The notes under the pieces are model-generated. The model worked only from the letters and a program-made list of their open reading frames with translations, had not been told where the DNA came from and ran no database searches. This document shows, piece after piece, positions 42,509 through 52,283 of a stretch of 64,000 bases of DNA (its first letter is position 1; every line of letters begins with the position of its first letter). The position numbers and the translations under genes were made by a program. This DNA is from an uncultured candidate division Zixibacteria bacterium (GTDB taxonomy: Bacteria > Zixibacteria > MSB-5A5 > SM1-73): the NCBI GenBank assembly GCA_903908285.1, contig CAIVRH010000037.1, forward strand, positions 29,702-93,701, written 5' to 3'.

Positions 42509-43009
42509 TTATGTCTTCCGGATCAGAGTTTTCAGTTTATCCCGGATCCGTGCAGCTTTTTCGAAATCTTCGTCTTGAATGGCTCTTTTTAATTCGTCCT
42601 GCAAATTTCTCTCCTCCCTCAAGGGCTTCATCCCATCCGCTGCCATATGAGGAATTTTTCCCCGATGCTGGGTAGAGCCTTGAACTTTTCGCAAAAGATC
42701 GTCCAGCTGATTCCGGAAAGTGGTATAGCAGCCGCTGCACCCCAGACGCCCGGACTGGGCAAAATCGGCGAAACTCATCCCGCAGGCAGAACAAACCATT
42801 TGAGGTTTTTGGTCCGCTTTCGGTATCTGGGTCTGGCTAAGCATGCTGGCTAAAAACTCGGCCAGAGGAAAAGGCACCCCTTCCAGAGGATTACGGAATC
42901 CTCTTTTCTCCGCACATTCCCGGCAAAGATTCAATACCACCTTCTCATTATTAATCTCTTCAGTCAAATGCACCGTCGACTTTTTCTTTCCGCAATCTTG
43001 ACACAACAT
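42509..43009 (-). CDS. mcsA: McsA-type UvrB/UvrC-motif zinc protein
   Basis: McsA is the zinc-binding activator of McsB. The 166-residue protein has an N-terminal treble-clef-like pair (CQDCGKKKST, LCRECAEKRG), a second CxxC pair (CSACGMSFADFAQSGRLGCSG) and a C-terminal UVR motif (DELKRAIQDEDFEKAARIRD). It starts 40 bases after the upstream lolD and 27 bases before mcsB on the transcript, consistent with an operon. All eight metal ligands of the two zinc sites are visible. Confidence 0.93.
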   Translation of the reverse strand: MLCQDCGKKKSTVHLTEEINNEKVVLNLCRECAEKRGFRNPLEGVPFPLAEFLASMLSQTQIPKADQKPQMVCSACGMSFADFAQSGRLGCSGCYTTFRNQLDDLLRKVQGSTQHRGKIPHMAADGMKPLREERNLQDELKRAIQDEDFEKAARIRDKLKTLIRKT

Positions 43010-43049
43010 ATTACGACCTCTCGGTTAACGCTTTTTCCCGCCGCAGTAT

Positions 43050-43748
43050 TCACTTCCGGACGATATAAGGAACGGCTTTCCCTTCGGTGATCTCTATTAT
43101 CCGGTGGCCCAGCTCGGCTAAGAGCTGGTTGTGGGTAGCGATGACGAAGGTTTGTCCTTTTTTCCGATTCAGCTCCACGATCAGATTATGCAGCTCCTCA
43201 CCCGTCGCTTTATCTAAGTTGCCCGATGGCTCATCCGCTATCACGATCAGGGGCTCATTTATAAATGCCCGCGCCACTGCCACCCTTTGTTGCTCACCTC
43301 CGGACAGTTCACCCGGTTGGTGCTGGATGCGACCAGAAAGTCCTACCTCCGCCAGCAGTTCCTCGGCCTTCTTCCGGATAGAAACGACGTCCCCCCCGGC
43401 GATCAGCCGGGGCAGCATCACGTTCTCCAACGCCGAGAATTCCGGCAAAAGGTGATGAAACTGGAACACGAATCCCACGGTTTTATTCCTGAAGTGAGCC
43501 AGCTTCTTATCGCTTAGGGCAAAAACATCGGTGGAATCCAGCTTCACCTTTCCCCGGGTGGGGCGATCCAAAGCGCCTAAGATGTGCAGGAGAGTGCTTT
43601 TCCCTACTCCGGATGCGCCCACTACACAAACTATCTCTCCCTTCTTTATTCCGAGGTTTATTCCTGTTAATACGTCAAGCGTTCCTGCGCCCGTTTGAAA
43701 GCTTTTATGAATGTCTATGCCTTCTAATACTATATCGTCGTCTGCCAA
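43050..43748 (-). CDS. lolD: ABC transporter ATP-binding protein, LolD-like
   Basis: A 232-residue ATPase of the lipoprotein-releasing/MacB subfamily, cytoplasmic and membrane-associated. Seen: Walker A GASGVGKSTLLHILGALDRP, the Q-loop FVFQFHHLLPEFSALENVML, the signature LSGGEQQRVAVARAFINEP, Walker B IVIADEPSGNLD and the switch His in FVIATHNQLLAEL. The HHLLPEF/SALENV phrase is common to LolD. No LolC/E permease gene is adjacent, so its partner is elsewhere. It leads the mcsA-mcsB-clpC run, but a functional link is not obvious. Confidence 0.9.
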   Translation of the reverse strand: MADDDIVLEGIDIHKSFQTGAGTLDVLTGINLGIKKGEIVCVVGASGVGKSTLLHILGALDRPTRGKVKLDSTDVFALSDKKLAHFRNKTVGFVFQFHHLLPEFSALENVMLPRLIAGGDVVSIRKKAEELLAEVGLSGRIQHQPGELSGGEQQRVAVARAFINEPLIVIADEPSGNLDKATGEELHNLIVELNRKKGQTFVIATHNQLLAELGHRIIEITEGKAVPYIVRK

Positions 43749-44401
43749 CTTTTTCCTTTATCTTTATATCTTTATTTTCGCCATTTTTTGGGCTTTATTA
43801 ACCGGACCACCCAAACATTGAACTCCCAATAGCATTTTACCCTGAAAAACCGATTTGTCAACTGAAAATTTAGCAGGGGATTTTCTATTTTATTACCCAA
43901 CCGTATCCTCCCCGGATGGTGGCGACGATATCGGATTATTCGGATAAGTGGTTAGGATTTCAACCGGGCGGACTTTTTACCTTTTTTGGGGGATTCAAGT
44001 GGAAGGCAATCCAACCGGTAAAAATACAGCAGAAAAAAGTTGATTTTAAAATAAGAATTAGGTAAACTGGGGGGGATAAAAGGAGCAGCTTATCAACCGG
44101 GAAAATATACGGATATATTTTATCATCGGGATATCCATGTGGGTGTGGTTTGCCGTATGCCTTTAGAAAATCAGTGGTTTGATTATTTTTCCCGGGTTTC
44201 GTTATACTAAGTTCCGGTTATGTGTTCTGAGAGATTCGCCACGGCGTCACATCATTCCGGCGGGATACTTGGAGATCAACTGATCCAAGCACGGTCGGGG
44301 TGGTTTTTGACCAGGAGGTTTCGTTACGCGGATGATTAAAAACCCTAAATGGCAGGTGTATAAATTTGGACTAACGCTTTATTCATATTAAAGAATCATT
44401 C
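43749..44401. other. Intergenic region without an identifiable gene
   Basis: About 650 bases between the divergently transcribed lolD and the membrane-TPR gene. It contains no long frame and none of the repeat families R1-R8, unusual for this window. Short GGATAT/ATATCC-type words occur at 44110-44140. Promoters for both flanking genes probably lie here, but I cannot assign one. Confidence 0.5.
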
Positions 44402-46630
44402 ATGAAAAAAACCGATCAACCTACCGATGACTTGCCCGCCCCGAGGGAGGTTAGCGAAAAGCTCTTTGCAAACTTTTTCCTTCCCTGGACCGCCGTCTTA
44501 ATCCTGGTGCACTTAGTTGCCATCTATGTGGCTCCCCAGTATTTATGGGGAGTACACTTTTACCATTTTTTCCCGACCTGGTTAGGCTGGGTTTTGACTT
44601 TGGTGGCTTTAGCCATTTTGATCCCCGGCATAGGACAGTTCATCTACGGGAAATTTGCAGCGTTTGCGGAAAAGATAAAAAAGCCCCTGGTCCGATTGAA
44701 TCCGAACATCACTTTCATTTTAGCCGGTCTTTTCTCCCTTCCCCTCTTCTGGATATTCCGCACCCGGCTGCCTCTTTTGGGGGACGGCTATTTCCGGATT
44801 CAGGATTTGCCTAATGGTAAACTGCATCTCCAGGAATGGCTGGACGGACTCATTCATCTGGAAGTATATCGAATGATGATTAAACTTATCCCTTCCTGGA
44901 CCCCGGAGCTTACCTATGCGATCATCAGCGTGCTTTGCGGAGGGGCGTTTGTTTTCATCTCTTTAAAGCTGTCTTCCTTTTTGGGAAAGGATGGTTTTCA
45001 AAAGGTTTTGATCTTTTTGTCTTTAATCACCTTAGGATCGATACAGCTTTTCTTCGGATATGTGGAGAGTTACACCATCCTCCAGGTGGTGCTCTTAGCT
45101 TACCTTTGGTTCTCCGTCCGTTGTTTTGCCGGAAAGACGGGTATATATCCGGCGCTTTTGGCTCTGTTGATCAGCATTGGCCTGCATATCACTTCGTTAA
45201 TTTACCTTCCTTCCTTCATCTATCTTCTGATAAAAAGACAAGACCAGTCGTTGTCCTCCTTATCCGGGAAGGCTTCGCCGGCAGGAAAGCAAAAAGGTCG
45301 TGTTAAAAAAGAGGGGGAGTTGAAGAAAACCATTGCCAATTCTTTCATCATTGCAGCTTTATTTGTGGCGGCGTTCCTGATGGTCTTATGGGTGGTGGTG
45401 GTGGCCACCCGTTTGGAGAGAACCGGAAAGGGGATATTCATAGTTCCATTGAGGGGAACCATCAGCTATCCTTTCGGCATGTTTTCCTTGGGCCATATCT
45501 CGGAGTATGTCAACCAGCTTCTGCTGCTCTCCCCGCTGGGGGTCTCTATGATAATTTTCTTCCTTTTCTTCAAAATCAAATATAAATCCCTCCGGGTCGA
45601 TGGGAGGTTTGAGGACCGTACCATCAATTTCCTGTTTTTAGCGGCGCTTTTGGGTTTGGCGTATCTTTTTGTGGTCAATTTTACCCTGGGAAGTGCGGAT
45701 TGGGATTTGAGATGCTCCCCCGCCCCGTTCTTCGTTTTACTGGGGGGGTTGCTTTTCTTAAGATGGGAAGAAGGATGGTCCGCTTTCCGTCGGTATGCTC
45801 CGGATGGAACCTACCATCATCCTCCGGTAGACACCGGACAGTGCCTGCCGCCATCTACCGAAGAAACCGTGCAGACGCGGGTCAAGGGAAAAAATAAGTA
45901 TTGGATCAGGAAACATACGATTCATACCTGGGGGGTGGTCTTTATTTGTTTCGGTCTTTTTCACACGGTTCCCTGGGTGCTGATAAATGCGAATAACGGC
46001 AAATCGGTGGAACGATATATGTTGATCCAGGAGTATGACCCCCACCCGGTGGATGAGACCAACTACAACCTTTACAATATCGCACGCATTTTGAACTGGG
46101 CGGGACATTCGGATAAGGTAGGAGAATTATACTGGAGGGCAACCGAAAGGAATCCTTTTGACACCCTCAGCTATTATAACCTGTCTGCCTGGTATCACAA
46201 AAAGGACGACTATGACTCGGCCCTGATCATTACCGACACCCTTTTGAAAATAGATCCCAACTATCCCAAGGGCAACTGGATGGCGGGGAATATCTATAAT
46301 AGGAAAGGGGAGTTCGAAAAAGCCCTCCCCTACCTGGAAAAGGCATTCCCCTTTATGGCGGACAATCCCGAATTTCTCTATGATCTGGGTATGGCCAATT
46401 ATTGGACCGGTCGTTTTGAACAGGCGTACACCTGCGGTGAACAGATGATCAAATTGGCTCCGGAGTACACCGGAGGTTACCATATTTTAGGATCGGCAAT
46501 GATTCAGATGGGTGACTTAGAAAATGCCCAAAAGGCATGGGAACAAATTCTGGCCCTCGACCCGACAGATTCTACCGCGATGACTAACCTGAAAATGCTC
46601 GAGGAGCAAATGAAGAAAAAGGGCAAATAA
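44402..46630 (+). CDS. Large multi-pass membrane protein with C-terminal TPR domain
   Basis: A 742-residue protein: about 11-12 hydrophobic segments in residues 25-530, then about four TPR units to the end (DTLSYYNLSAWYHKKDDYDS, PKGNWMAGNIYNRKGEFEKA, PEFLYDLGMANYWTGRFEQA, GGYHILGSAMIQMGDLENAQ). The membrane part resembles GT-C-type mannosyl/oligosaccharyltransferase-like proteins (LLGDGYFRIQDLPNGKLH in an early loop) but has no firmly recognisable catalytic motif. The TPR end should face outside, by topology. A likely role is in envelope glycan or protein assembly. It stands alone on the plus strand. Family assignment is tentative. Confidence 0.72.
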   Translation: MKKTDQPTDDLPAPREVSEKLFANFFLPWTAVLILVHLVAIYVAPQYLWGVHFYHFFPTWLGWVLTLVALAILIPGIGQFIYGKFAAFAEKIKKPLVRLNPNITFILAGLFSLPLFWIFRTRLPLLGDGYFRIQDLPNGKLHLQEWLDGLIHLEVYRMMIKLIPSWTPELTYAIISVLCGGAFVFISLKLSSFLGKDGFQKVLIFLSLITLGSIQLFFGYVESYTILQVVLLAYLWFSVRCFAGKTGIYPALLALLISIGLHITSLIYLPSFIYLLIKRQDQSLSSLSGKASPAGKQKGRVKKEGELKKTIANSFIIAALFVAAFLMVLWVVVVATRLERTGKGIFIVPLRGTISYPFGMFSLGHISEYVNQLLLLSPLGVSMIIFFLFFKIKYKSLRVDGRFEDRTINFLFLAALLGLAYLFVVNFTLGSADWDLRCSPAPFFVLLGGLLFLRWEEGWSAFRRYAPDGTYHHPPVDTGQCLPPSTEETVQTRVKGKNKYWIRKHTIHTWGVVFICFGLFHTVPWVLINANNGKSVERYMLIQEYDPHPVDETNYNLYNIARILNWAGHSDKVGELYWRATERNPFDTLSYYNLSAWYHKKDDYDSALIITDTLLKIDPNYPKGNWMAGNIYNRKGEFEKALPYLEKAFPFMADNPEFLYDLGMANYWTGRFEQAYTCGEQMIKLAPEYTGGYHILGSAMIQMGDLENAQKAWEQILALDPTDSTAMTNLKMLEEQMKKKGK

Positions 46631-46855
46631 CCGGTGAAGGCCAGGAAAAGGAAGTCCGAATATGAGTCCGGAGGAAAGGAAAATCAAAACTTGACGGATT
46701 TTAGATGACGGACTTGGGGTGAGTTTGACCAACCATAAAAGCAAAGGAAAAAGGAATAAGGAAAAAAGAAGATAAAGCAATAACCAATGACAAATGACGA
46801 ATAAAATCAATAACTGAAGAAATGTGAAACCAATATTAACTTGAATCTTTTGTTT

Positions 46856-48283
46856 TTATTGAGCATTATTTCTTGACTCTTTCTGCTGGTTGCCGGTACT
46901 TTGATCCCGATCCGTTGATCCCGACTTCTTGCCCCTTGCCCCTTGATTCTTTCTTTTCTGCCACCACTCCAGCCTCTTTTTGATCTCCTTTTCGAAACCG
47001 AAATCGGTGGGGAAATAGTATTTGCGGTTTTTCAGATTCTCCGGAAGATAGGTTTCGTCCACGAAATGCTCCGGGTAATCATGCGGATATTTGTAATCCC
47101 TTCCGTATCCCAATTCCTTCATCAGTCGGGTGGGGGCGTTGCGAATGTGCAGGGGAACCGGAAGAGCCTGGGTTCGTTGAATATCTTCCTGCACCGAATT
47201 GAACGCTTTATAGACTGAATTGCTTTTGGGGGCGGTGGCTAAATAGACCGCAGCCTGGGCTAAAGCCAGCTCCCCTTCGGGTGATCCGACAAAGTGATAT
47301 GCATCCTTGGCAGCAATCGTCACTTGCAGAGCTTGAGGATCAGCATTGCCGATATCTTCGGATGCAAACCTGACCATACGTCTGGCGATAAACAGGGGAT
47401 CCTCGCCTCCGGTTAGCATCCGGCCTAGCCAGTACAAAGCCGCATCCGGATCCGAGCCTCTTAAACTTTTGTGAAAGGCAGAGATTATATTATAGTGCTC
47501 CTCCCCTCCCTTATCGTAGACCAATGCTTTCTTCTGCATGGTCTCCTGGGCGATCTTTAGGGTAATCTTCCGCTTTTTCTCTTTGTCCGGAGGAGTGGTG
47601 AGGGCAGCAAACTCGAGGGTGGAGAGGGCGATCCGGGCATCGCCGTTTGCCATCTGGACGATGTAATCGGTTGCCTCCGGGTCCAGTTCCACCTTCATAT
47701 TTCCCAACCCTTTTTCCTTGTCCTCAATCGCCCGCTTCAGGATGATCTTCAATTCATCCTCATTCAAAGAATTCAAGGTATAAACTTTGGTCCGGGAAAG
47801 TAGGGCGGAGATGACTTCGAATGACGGATTCTCGGTGGTGGCGCCGATCAATACGATATTGCCCTTTTCCACATGGGGGAGAAAGGCATCCTGCTGGGCT
47901 TTGTTGAAGCGGTGGATTTCGTCGATGAATAGAATAGTCTTCCGGTGATACAGCTCTTTCATCCGGCTGGCTTCCGCCATGACCTTCTTTATCTCTTTGA
48001 TTCCCGCGAGCACGGCGGAGAAGGAGATGAAATGTGCGCCGGTGGCTTTGGCTATAATCTGGGCTAAGGTGGTTTTCCCCGTTCCGGGCGGACCCCAAAA
48101 GATCAGCGATTGGATTTTATCTTCCTCGATTGCTTTTCTGAGAACTGAATCCTTACCTAATATGTGTTTCTGCCCCACAAATTCGTCCATAGTCTCTGGG
48201 CGCATCCGGTCGGCAAGCGGTGTTTCTTTTCGGCTGAAGGAGGATTGCCCTTTTTGTTTTTTTTCTTTTTCGAACAGGTCCAT
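46856..48283 (-). CDS. rarA: Replication-associated recombination protein A (RarA/MgsA)
   Basis: A 475-residue AAA+ clamp-loader-like ATPase that acts at stalled replication forks. Seen: [20 protein letters not shown], Walker [16 protein letters not shown], Walker [21 protein letters not shown], sensor 1 [18 protein letters not shown], and the RarA-specific tetramerisation part ([40 protein letters not shown]). The last about 40 residues ([20 protein letters not shown]...) are low complexity and probably not conserved. It lies alone between repeats. Confidence 0.95.
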   Translation of the reverse strand: MDLFEKEKKQKGQSSFSRKETPLADRMRPETMDEFVGQKHILGKDSVLRKAIEEDKIQSLIFWGPPGTGKTTLAQIIAKATGAHFISFSAVLAGIKEIKKVMAEASRMKELYHRKTILFIDEIHRFNKAQQDAFLPHVEKGNIVLIGATTENPSFEVISALLSRTKVYTLNSLNEDELKIILKRAIEDKEKGLGNMKVELDPEATDYIVQMANGDARIALSTLEFAALTTPPDKEKKRKITLKIAQETMQKKALVYDKGGEEHYNIISAFHKSLRGSDPDAALYWLGRMLTGGEDPLFIARRMVRFASEDIGNADPQALQVTIAAKDAYHFVGSPEGELALAQAAVYLATAPKSNSVYKAFNSVQEDIQRTQALPVPLHIRNAPTRLMKELGYGRDYKYPHDYPEHFVDETYLPENLKNRKYYFPTDFGFEKEIKKRLEWWQKRKNQGARGKKSGSTDRDQSTGNQQKESRNNAQ

Positions 48284-48664
48284 AAATTTGCTCTGCGGTC
48301 AACGGATGTAACGGACTTGTAGTGAGCGCAACGAATCTATTAAACGGATTCCATCGGTTTCGTTAATGTAGCGGAAACCTTCAGGTTTCCACTTTCCACT
48401 ATTGACCGTTATTCGTGTAGCGGAGCCTTCATGGCTCCGCGCAGAGGCATCCTTCGACGTTGTCAGGACAAGTGAAGCCTCTGCTACGCGTTTTTTCGAA
48501 CAGATCCATATGATTATTTTCCGTAGGGGTGAATCTTTAGATTCACCCGTTATGGAAGAGCGGGCGGATCTAAAAATCCGCCCCTACATTGTTATTCTCA
48601 CTACTATAACTGAATCATAGCAAAAAAGCAGAATCAGTCAAACACTATTTTATTGACCCGGATT
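48284..48664. repeat. Long composite R3 repeat array
   Basis: About 380 bases. The array contains GTCAACGGATGTAACGGACT-type, GTAGCGGAAACCTTCAGG-type, GCGGAGCCTTCATGGCTCCG and GGGTGAATCTTTAGATTCAC modules, each a small palindrome. The same modules in a shorter order recur at 50437-50605 and 52207-52312. The array starts at the rarA start codon. No gene is present. Confidence 0.75.
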
Positions 48665-50392
48665 TTACTCCGTTCCTTTTTGAAAGCCGGTAAGGTCGAC
48701 GATCGATATTTGAAGGTTAAAAAAGTTCAGGCCGCCATCGGTTACCCCGGTTGAGTTTGGCTCGGTTTTATTTGGGGATTGGGGTGCAACGAAAATAAAC
48801 TTTTTGTATCCCTTAGATGAGAGTTGACTTGTCAGATTTCGATACTGTTCCGGAGTACGGACGTAAAAAATGGTTTTATCGTAAAAATCCCGGCATAATT
48901 CCTGAGGCACCCACCATAGATTGGTCACCACCGTTTCCTCCGGGCGTTTTCTTATTTCCTGATTGAAGCGATAAGAAAAAGCCTTCTTCTTATGCAAAAT
49001 ATTCAACGAATAGACTTGAGCAGTCAGACTTACCAAAATGACAGGAATTATAATAACGGTCTGCCAGCTGATTCTCCGGTCAAAGCATTTGCGCCACTCC
49101 GCTAAATTTATGGCACAAAGTATGGCGAACAAAGGATACAGAACCAAAAGAAACCGGTTTCCCCAATGAATCCCGGTTGAACCCAACCGCGGCGCGAATA
49201 AACCATAGGCAATGGCGTAGGCCAGAGCAACCGACCAGATCCATTTTCTCAATAGTTGATTATCCTCCGGTCTTTCGGGATTTCGATATCCGATGAAAGC
49301 CAAAATCAATATTGGCGATACCGCAAAAAGGCTATTGGCATTGAACATATAGGCGATGGGACTGTCTGCATGAAAATAACCGCCTAAGGAAAACAATGCA
49401 CCGATTAACGCCACCAAAGTATAGAGGAAAAAAGCGGTTTTAAAGGTCTTGGGCGGCAGTTTGAGATTCAGAACAAAAGCAATAAGGAAGGGTGCGGCAA
49501 GAACAAAAGATAACCACAGGTTTTTGGATGAAGCCACGAAAAGATTATAGAATACCTGCGGCCGGTCTAAAATGTGCCCGGAAATTCCGGATGAAGAGAG
49601 AAGATGTTTCCCGATATGAAAGCCAAAGGGACTTCCCATGATCTTCCATTGCAGCAGCCAAAGAGGTATTAAACAGATGATCATGCCCAAGGCACATAAA
49701 AGCGTGTTTTTGAATCTTTCTTTGGGACTAAACAGGATTACACTGCCTAAAAGAACAGCACAGAAAAGGTATAATTCATCCCGGAAGTAAATGCCCAGCG
49801 CAGATAATATAATTCCCCCAACCAGATGTTTCTTGGAACCGGACTTTAGAAATTGTAAACAAAATGAAATTCCCCATACAGATAAAGAGATGGCGATGAT
49901 GTGTTCCCAGAAGATGACGCTGTAGAACCAGATCGGAGTGCAAAGCCCTCCCAAGATAACGGCATAGTTTTTGATTTTGGTTTCCGAGCCCAATGTATCC
50001 AGTATCTTCACCATTCCGAAAAGCAGGAGGATGGAAAAAACCAAAGGGAGGATATATAAACCCCAAAATCCAAAGAGGGCGAAGAAAAAAGAGGAGAGTA
50101 TGGCAAATATCGGAGAGTAGATTGAAAATAATCGGTGATCCTTTACCACCGAAAAGGGGGAGGGAATAGGATTATAGTCAAAATTGGGATCGATGGAAGC
50201 TCCGGGCCAGGGGATGGAGAAATCGCGGTAATGGCTGTGGCTGATGGCTTTTAGCTGGATGAATTTGTTGGCGTCGTCCACATTCCAAAAGCCATCTTTT
50301 CCGAGAAGACCAAGCGATATCACATATAATATGGCAATCAGAATAATGGTGTAGCTGACCGGGATGGATTTATGGTTATTGCTGGTATTCAA
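48665..50392 (-). CDS. Large multi-pass membrane protein, GT-C-like
   Basis: A 575-residue protein with about 12 membrane helices (SYTIILIAILYVISLGLL, FFFALFGFWGLYILPLVFSI, VFYNLFVASSKNLWLSFVLA and more). The first loop carries WNVDDANKFIQLKAISH, a D-D pair like the first catalytic loop of GT-C glycosyltransferases, and the C-terminal soluble part includes YDKTIFYVRTPEQYRNLTSQ. It is probably an integral-membrane sugar transferase for envelope glycan (inference), but it could belong to another multi-pass family. Similar topology is seen in the protein at 44402. Flanked by R3 repeats. Confidence 0.65.
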   Translation of the reverse strand: MNTSNNHKSIPVSYTIILIAILYVISLGLLGKDGFWNVDDANKFIQLKAISHSHYRDFSIPWPGASIDPNFDYNPIPSPFSVVKDHRLFSIYSPIFAILSSFFFALFGFWGLYILPLVFSILLLFGMVKILDTLGSETKIKNYAVILGGLCTPIWFYSVIFWEHIIAISLSVWGISFCLQFLKSGSKKHLVGGIILSALGIYFRDELYLFCAVLLGSVILFSPKERFKNTLLCALGMIICLIPLWLLQWKIMGSPFGFHIGKHLLSSSGISGHILDRPQVFYNLFVASSKNLWLSFVLAAPFLIAFVLNLKLPPKTFKTAFFLYTLVALIGALFSLGGYFHADSPIAYMFNANSLFAVSPILILAFIGYRNPERPEDNQLLRKWIWSVALAYAIAYGLFAPRLGSTGIHWGNRFLLVLYPLFAILCAINLAEWRKCFDRRISWQTVIIIPVILVSLTAQVYSLNILHKKKAFSYRFNQEIRKRPEETVVTNLWWVPQELCRDFYDKTIFYVRTPEQYRNLTSQLSSKGYKKFIFVAPQSPNKTEPNSTGVTDGGLNFFNLQISIVDLTGFQKGTE

Positions 50393-50436
50393 TTGGATTT
50401 AGTTCCTATAGATTATGAAATATATAAATCACTGTC

Positions 50437-50605
50437 AACGGATGGAACGGATTTGTAGTGAGCGTAGCGAATCTATTAAACGGATTCCATCGTTTTCGTT
50501 TATGTAGCGGAAACCTTCAGGTTTCCACTATTTGTTGTAGGGGTGAATCTTTAGATTCACCCGTTATGGATGAGCGGGCGGATCTGAAGATCCGCCCCTA
50601 CACTT
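50437..50605. repeat. R3 repeat array
   Basis: Modules GTCAACGGATGGAACGGATT, GTAGCGGAAACCTTCAGGTT and GGGTGAATCTTTAGATTCAC followed by GGCGGATCTGAAGATCCGCC occur in the same order as at 48295. The next gene stops at 50671, just beyond it. Confidence 0.75.
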
Positions 50606-50670
50606 TTACTTTAAGAAAGGGGGAATTTGCGGCGGTATGCACCGGATGGTGCATACTGGTGGACGGATTT

Positions 50671-52092
50671 TCACAAATCCTCCAAATTCTCCCTCGTTCT
50701 TTCTGCATTGGGTTTATCACCTATCTTTTCGAATACTTCCAAAATCTCTTCGAATATTTTCCTTGCTTCTTCCTTTTTCCCCTGCAACTTGTACAAAACA
50801 GCTATGTTCCCCTTAGTTTGTGCCATCCCATACTCATCACCGATCTTCTTGCTTATCTCTAAATCTTTATTATAAAACTCAATTGCCTTATCCCATTCTC
50901 CTTTTAATTGATAAATATTACCCAGATTTGTAAAAGACTGTGCCATCCCATACTCATCACCGATTTTCTCTTTTATCTTCAAACCATTCTCATAAAACTC
51001 AATCGCCTGATCCCATTCGCCTTTGGATCCATATACCAAGCCAAGACCAATAAGATTCTGTGAAATCCCATACTCATCACCAATCTTATCCATTATTTTT
51101 AGACTCTTGTTATGAAATTCAATCGCTTTAGCCCATTCACCTTTGTACCGATAAACTATGCCCATATTATTAAAAGTCAGTGCCATCCCATACTCATCAC
51201 CGATTTTCTCTTTTATCTTCAAACTATTCTCATAAAACTCAATCGCCTTATCCCATTCACCTTTGGCCTGATAAACCAAGCCTATATTATTAAAAGTCAG
51301 TGCCATCCCATACTCATCACCGATTTTCTCTTTTATCTTCAAACTATTCTCAAAAAACTCAATCGCCTTATCCCATCCCCCTTTAGCCATATAAACGACA
51401 CCCAGATTATTAAAAGTCTGTGCTATCCCATACTCATCACCGATCTTCTTGCTTATCTCTAAATCTTTATTGTGAAACTCAATCGCCTTATTCCATTCAC
51501 TTTTAGCCCGATAAACCAAGCCCAAATTGCCCAGGGCAGCGGCTTGACCTTGTTCATCACGTGCTTCTTCTGCCCAATTTAGAGCCTTCTTATAACTTCC
51601 TAAAGCCTCATCCCATTTGCTTTGCTTGTATTCTGCATTTCCGATGTTGATTAGAAGAGCAGAGCATTCAGAAGGTTTTACCCCTTGAAGTGCTAAAGCG
51701 GAGGTGAAAGCTTTAATAGCTTTGTCATATTCATATCTCTTTAAATGCTCTTCTCCCTCAACAAAAAGCATTGTCAGATTCAAGTTTTCACTTTGGGGGA
51801 TGCCGTCTGAATACCATTTCGGTCCAGCCCCTCTTTCTTCGATTTTTGTAAGTTTGTCCTCGATTCGTCTTTGGCTCTCTTCTAATGGTTTCAGGTCCTT
51901 CTTTATCGCACTGGGTTTGAGTAGTTCCAATATTGGTTTGATTCCTACTAAGAATGCAAGTACGATGGTGATAATCAGATATCTAGTTATATTTAAGTTT
52001 GGATTTTCCTGCTTGGTATCCAATATTATTTTTCCGATTCCACCTATCAGGATCAATCCAGCGATTACCAAAAGTAGGATTTTCCAAAACAT
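50671..52092 (-). CDS. TPR-repeat membrane protein
   Basis: A 473-residue protein with two N-terminal membrane helices (KILLLVIAGLILIGGIGKII and LIITIVLAFLVGIKPILELL), then about eight to nine TPR units in a row. The repeating 40-residue unit is of the type GDEYGMALTFNNIGLVYQAK with WDKAIEFYENSLKIKEKI, the LGN/kinesin-light-chain-like TPR class. The encoding DNA repeats with an exact 120-base period. The soluble TPR array may bind peptides or partner proteins. No enzyme domain is present. It sits between murJ and a GT-C-like gene. Identical neighbouring units suggest recent expansion. Confidence 0.88.
   Translation of the reverse strand: MFWKILLLVIAGLILIGGIGKIILDTKQENPNLNITRYLIITIVLAFLVGIKPILELLKPSAIKKDLKPLEESQRRIEDKLTKIEERGAGPKWYSDGIPQSENLNLTMLFVEGEEHLKRYEYDKAIKAFTSALALQGVKPSECSALLINIGNAEYKQSKWDEALGSYKKALNWAEEARDEQGQAAALGNLGLVYRAKSEWNKAIEFHNKDLEISKKIGDEYGIAQTFNNLGVVYMAKGGWDKAIEFFENSLKIKEKIGDEYGMALTFNNIGLVYQAKGEWDKAIEFYENSLKIKEKIGDEYGMALTFNNMGIVYRYKGEWAKAIEFHNKSLKIMDKIGDEYGISQNLIGLGLVYGSKGEWDQAIEFYENGLKIKEKIGDEYGMAQSFTNLGNIYQLKGEWDKAIEFYNKDLEISKKIGDEYGMAQTKGNIAVLYKLQGKKEEARKIFEEILEVFEKIGDKPNAERTRENLEDL
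50821..51540. repeat. Tandem 120-bp coding repeat (six units)
   Basis: The word CCATCCCATACTCATCACCG or a close variant recurs at 50823, 50943, 51063 (variant), 51183, 51303 and 51423, exactly 120 bases apart. Units at 51181 and 51301 differ by only a few bases. The period equals 40 codons, one TPR plus its linker (about 34 plus 6), so length changes stay in frame. Confidence 0.92.
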
Positions 52093-52283
52093 TCTTTAAA
52101 CTCCGATTTTGGAGACTTGTCGGGCAGTCTTCGACAGCCCGACCTACAAACCTACTAATTCTTCTTTATCTTCAACAAGACCAATATACGATCAAGCTCT
52201 TTTAATCTGTCAACGGATGTAACGGACTTGTAGTGAGCGTAGCGAATCTATTGAACGGATTCCATCCATTGGTTTTTCATCCG
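52093..52283. repeat. R8-type palindrome and R3 module
   Basis: 52108-52150 is a GTCGGGCAGTCTTCGACAGC-type palindrome with ACCTACAAACC, similar to 13790. 52207-52282 is an R3 module (GTCAACGGATGTAACGGACT). It continues to 52312, inside the murJ stop region, so the last codons of murJ overlap repeat sequence. Confidence 0.65.

Noticed and set aside
50821..51540. CRISPR-like direct repeats
   Set aside because: The period is 120 bases with no unique spacers, all inside an open frame encoding TPR units.
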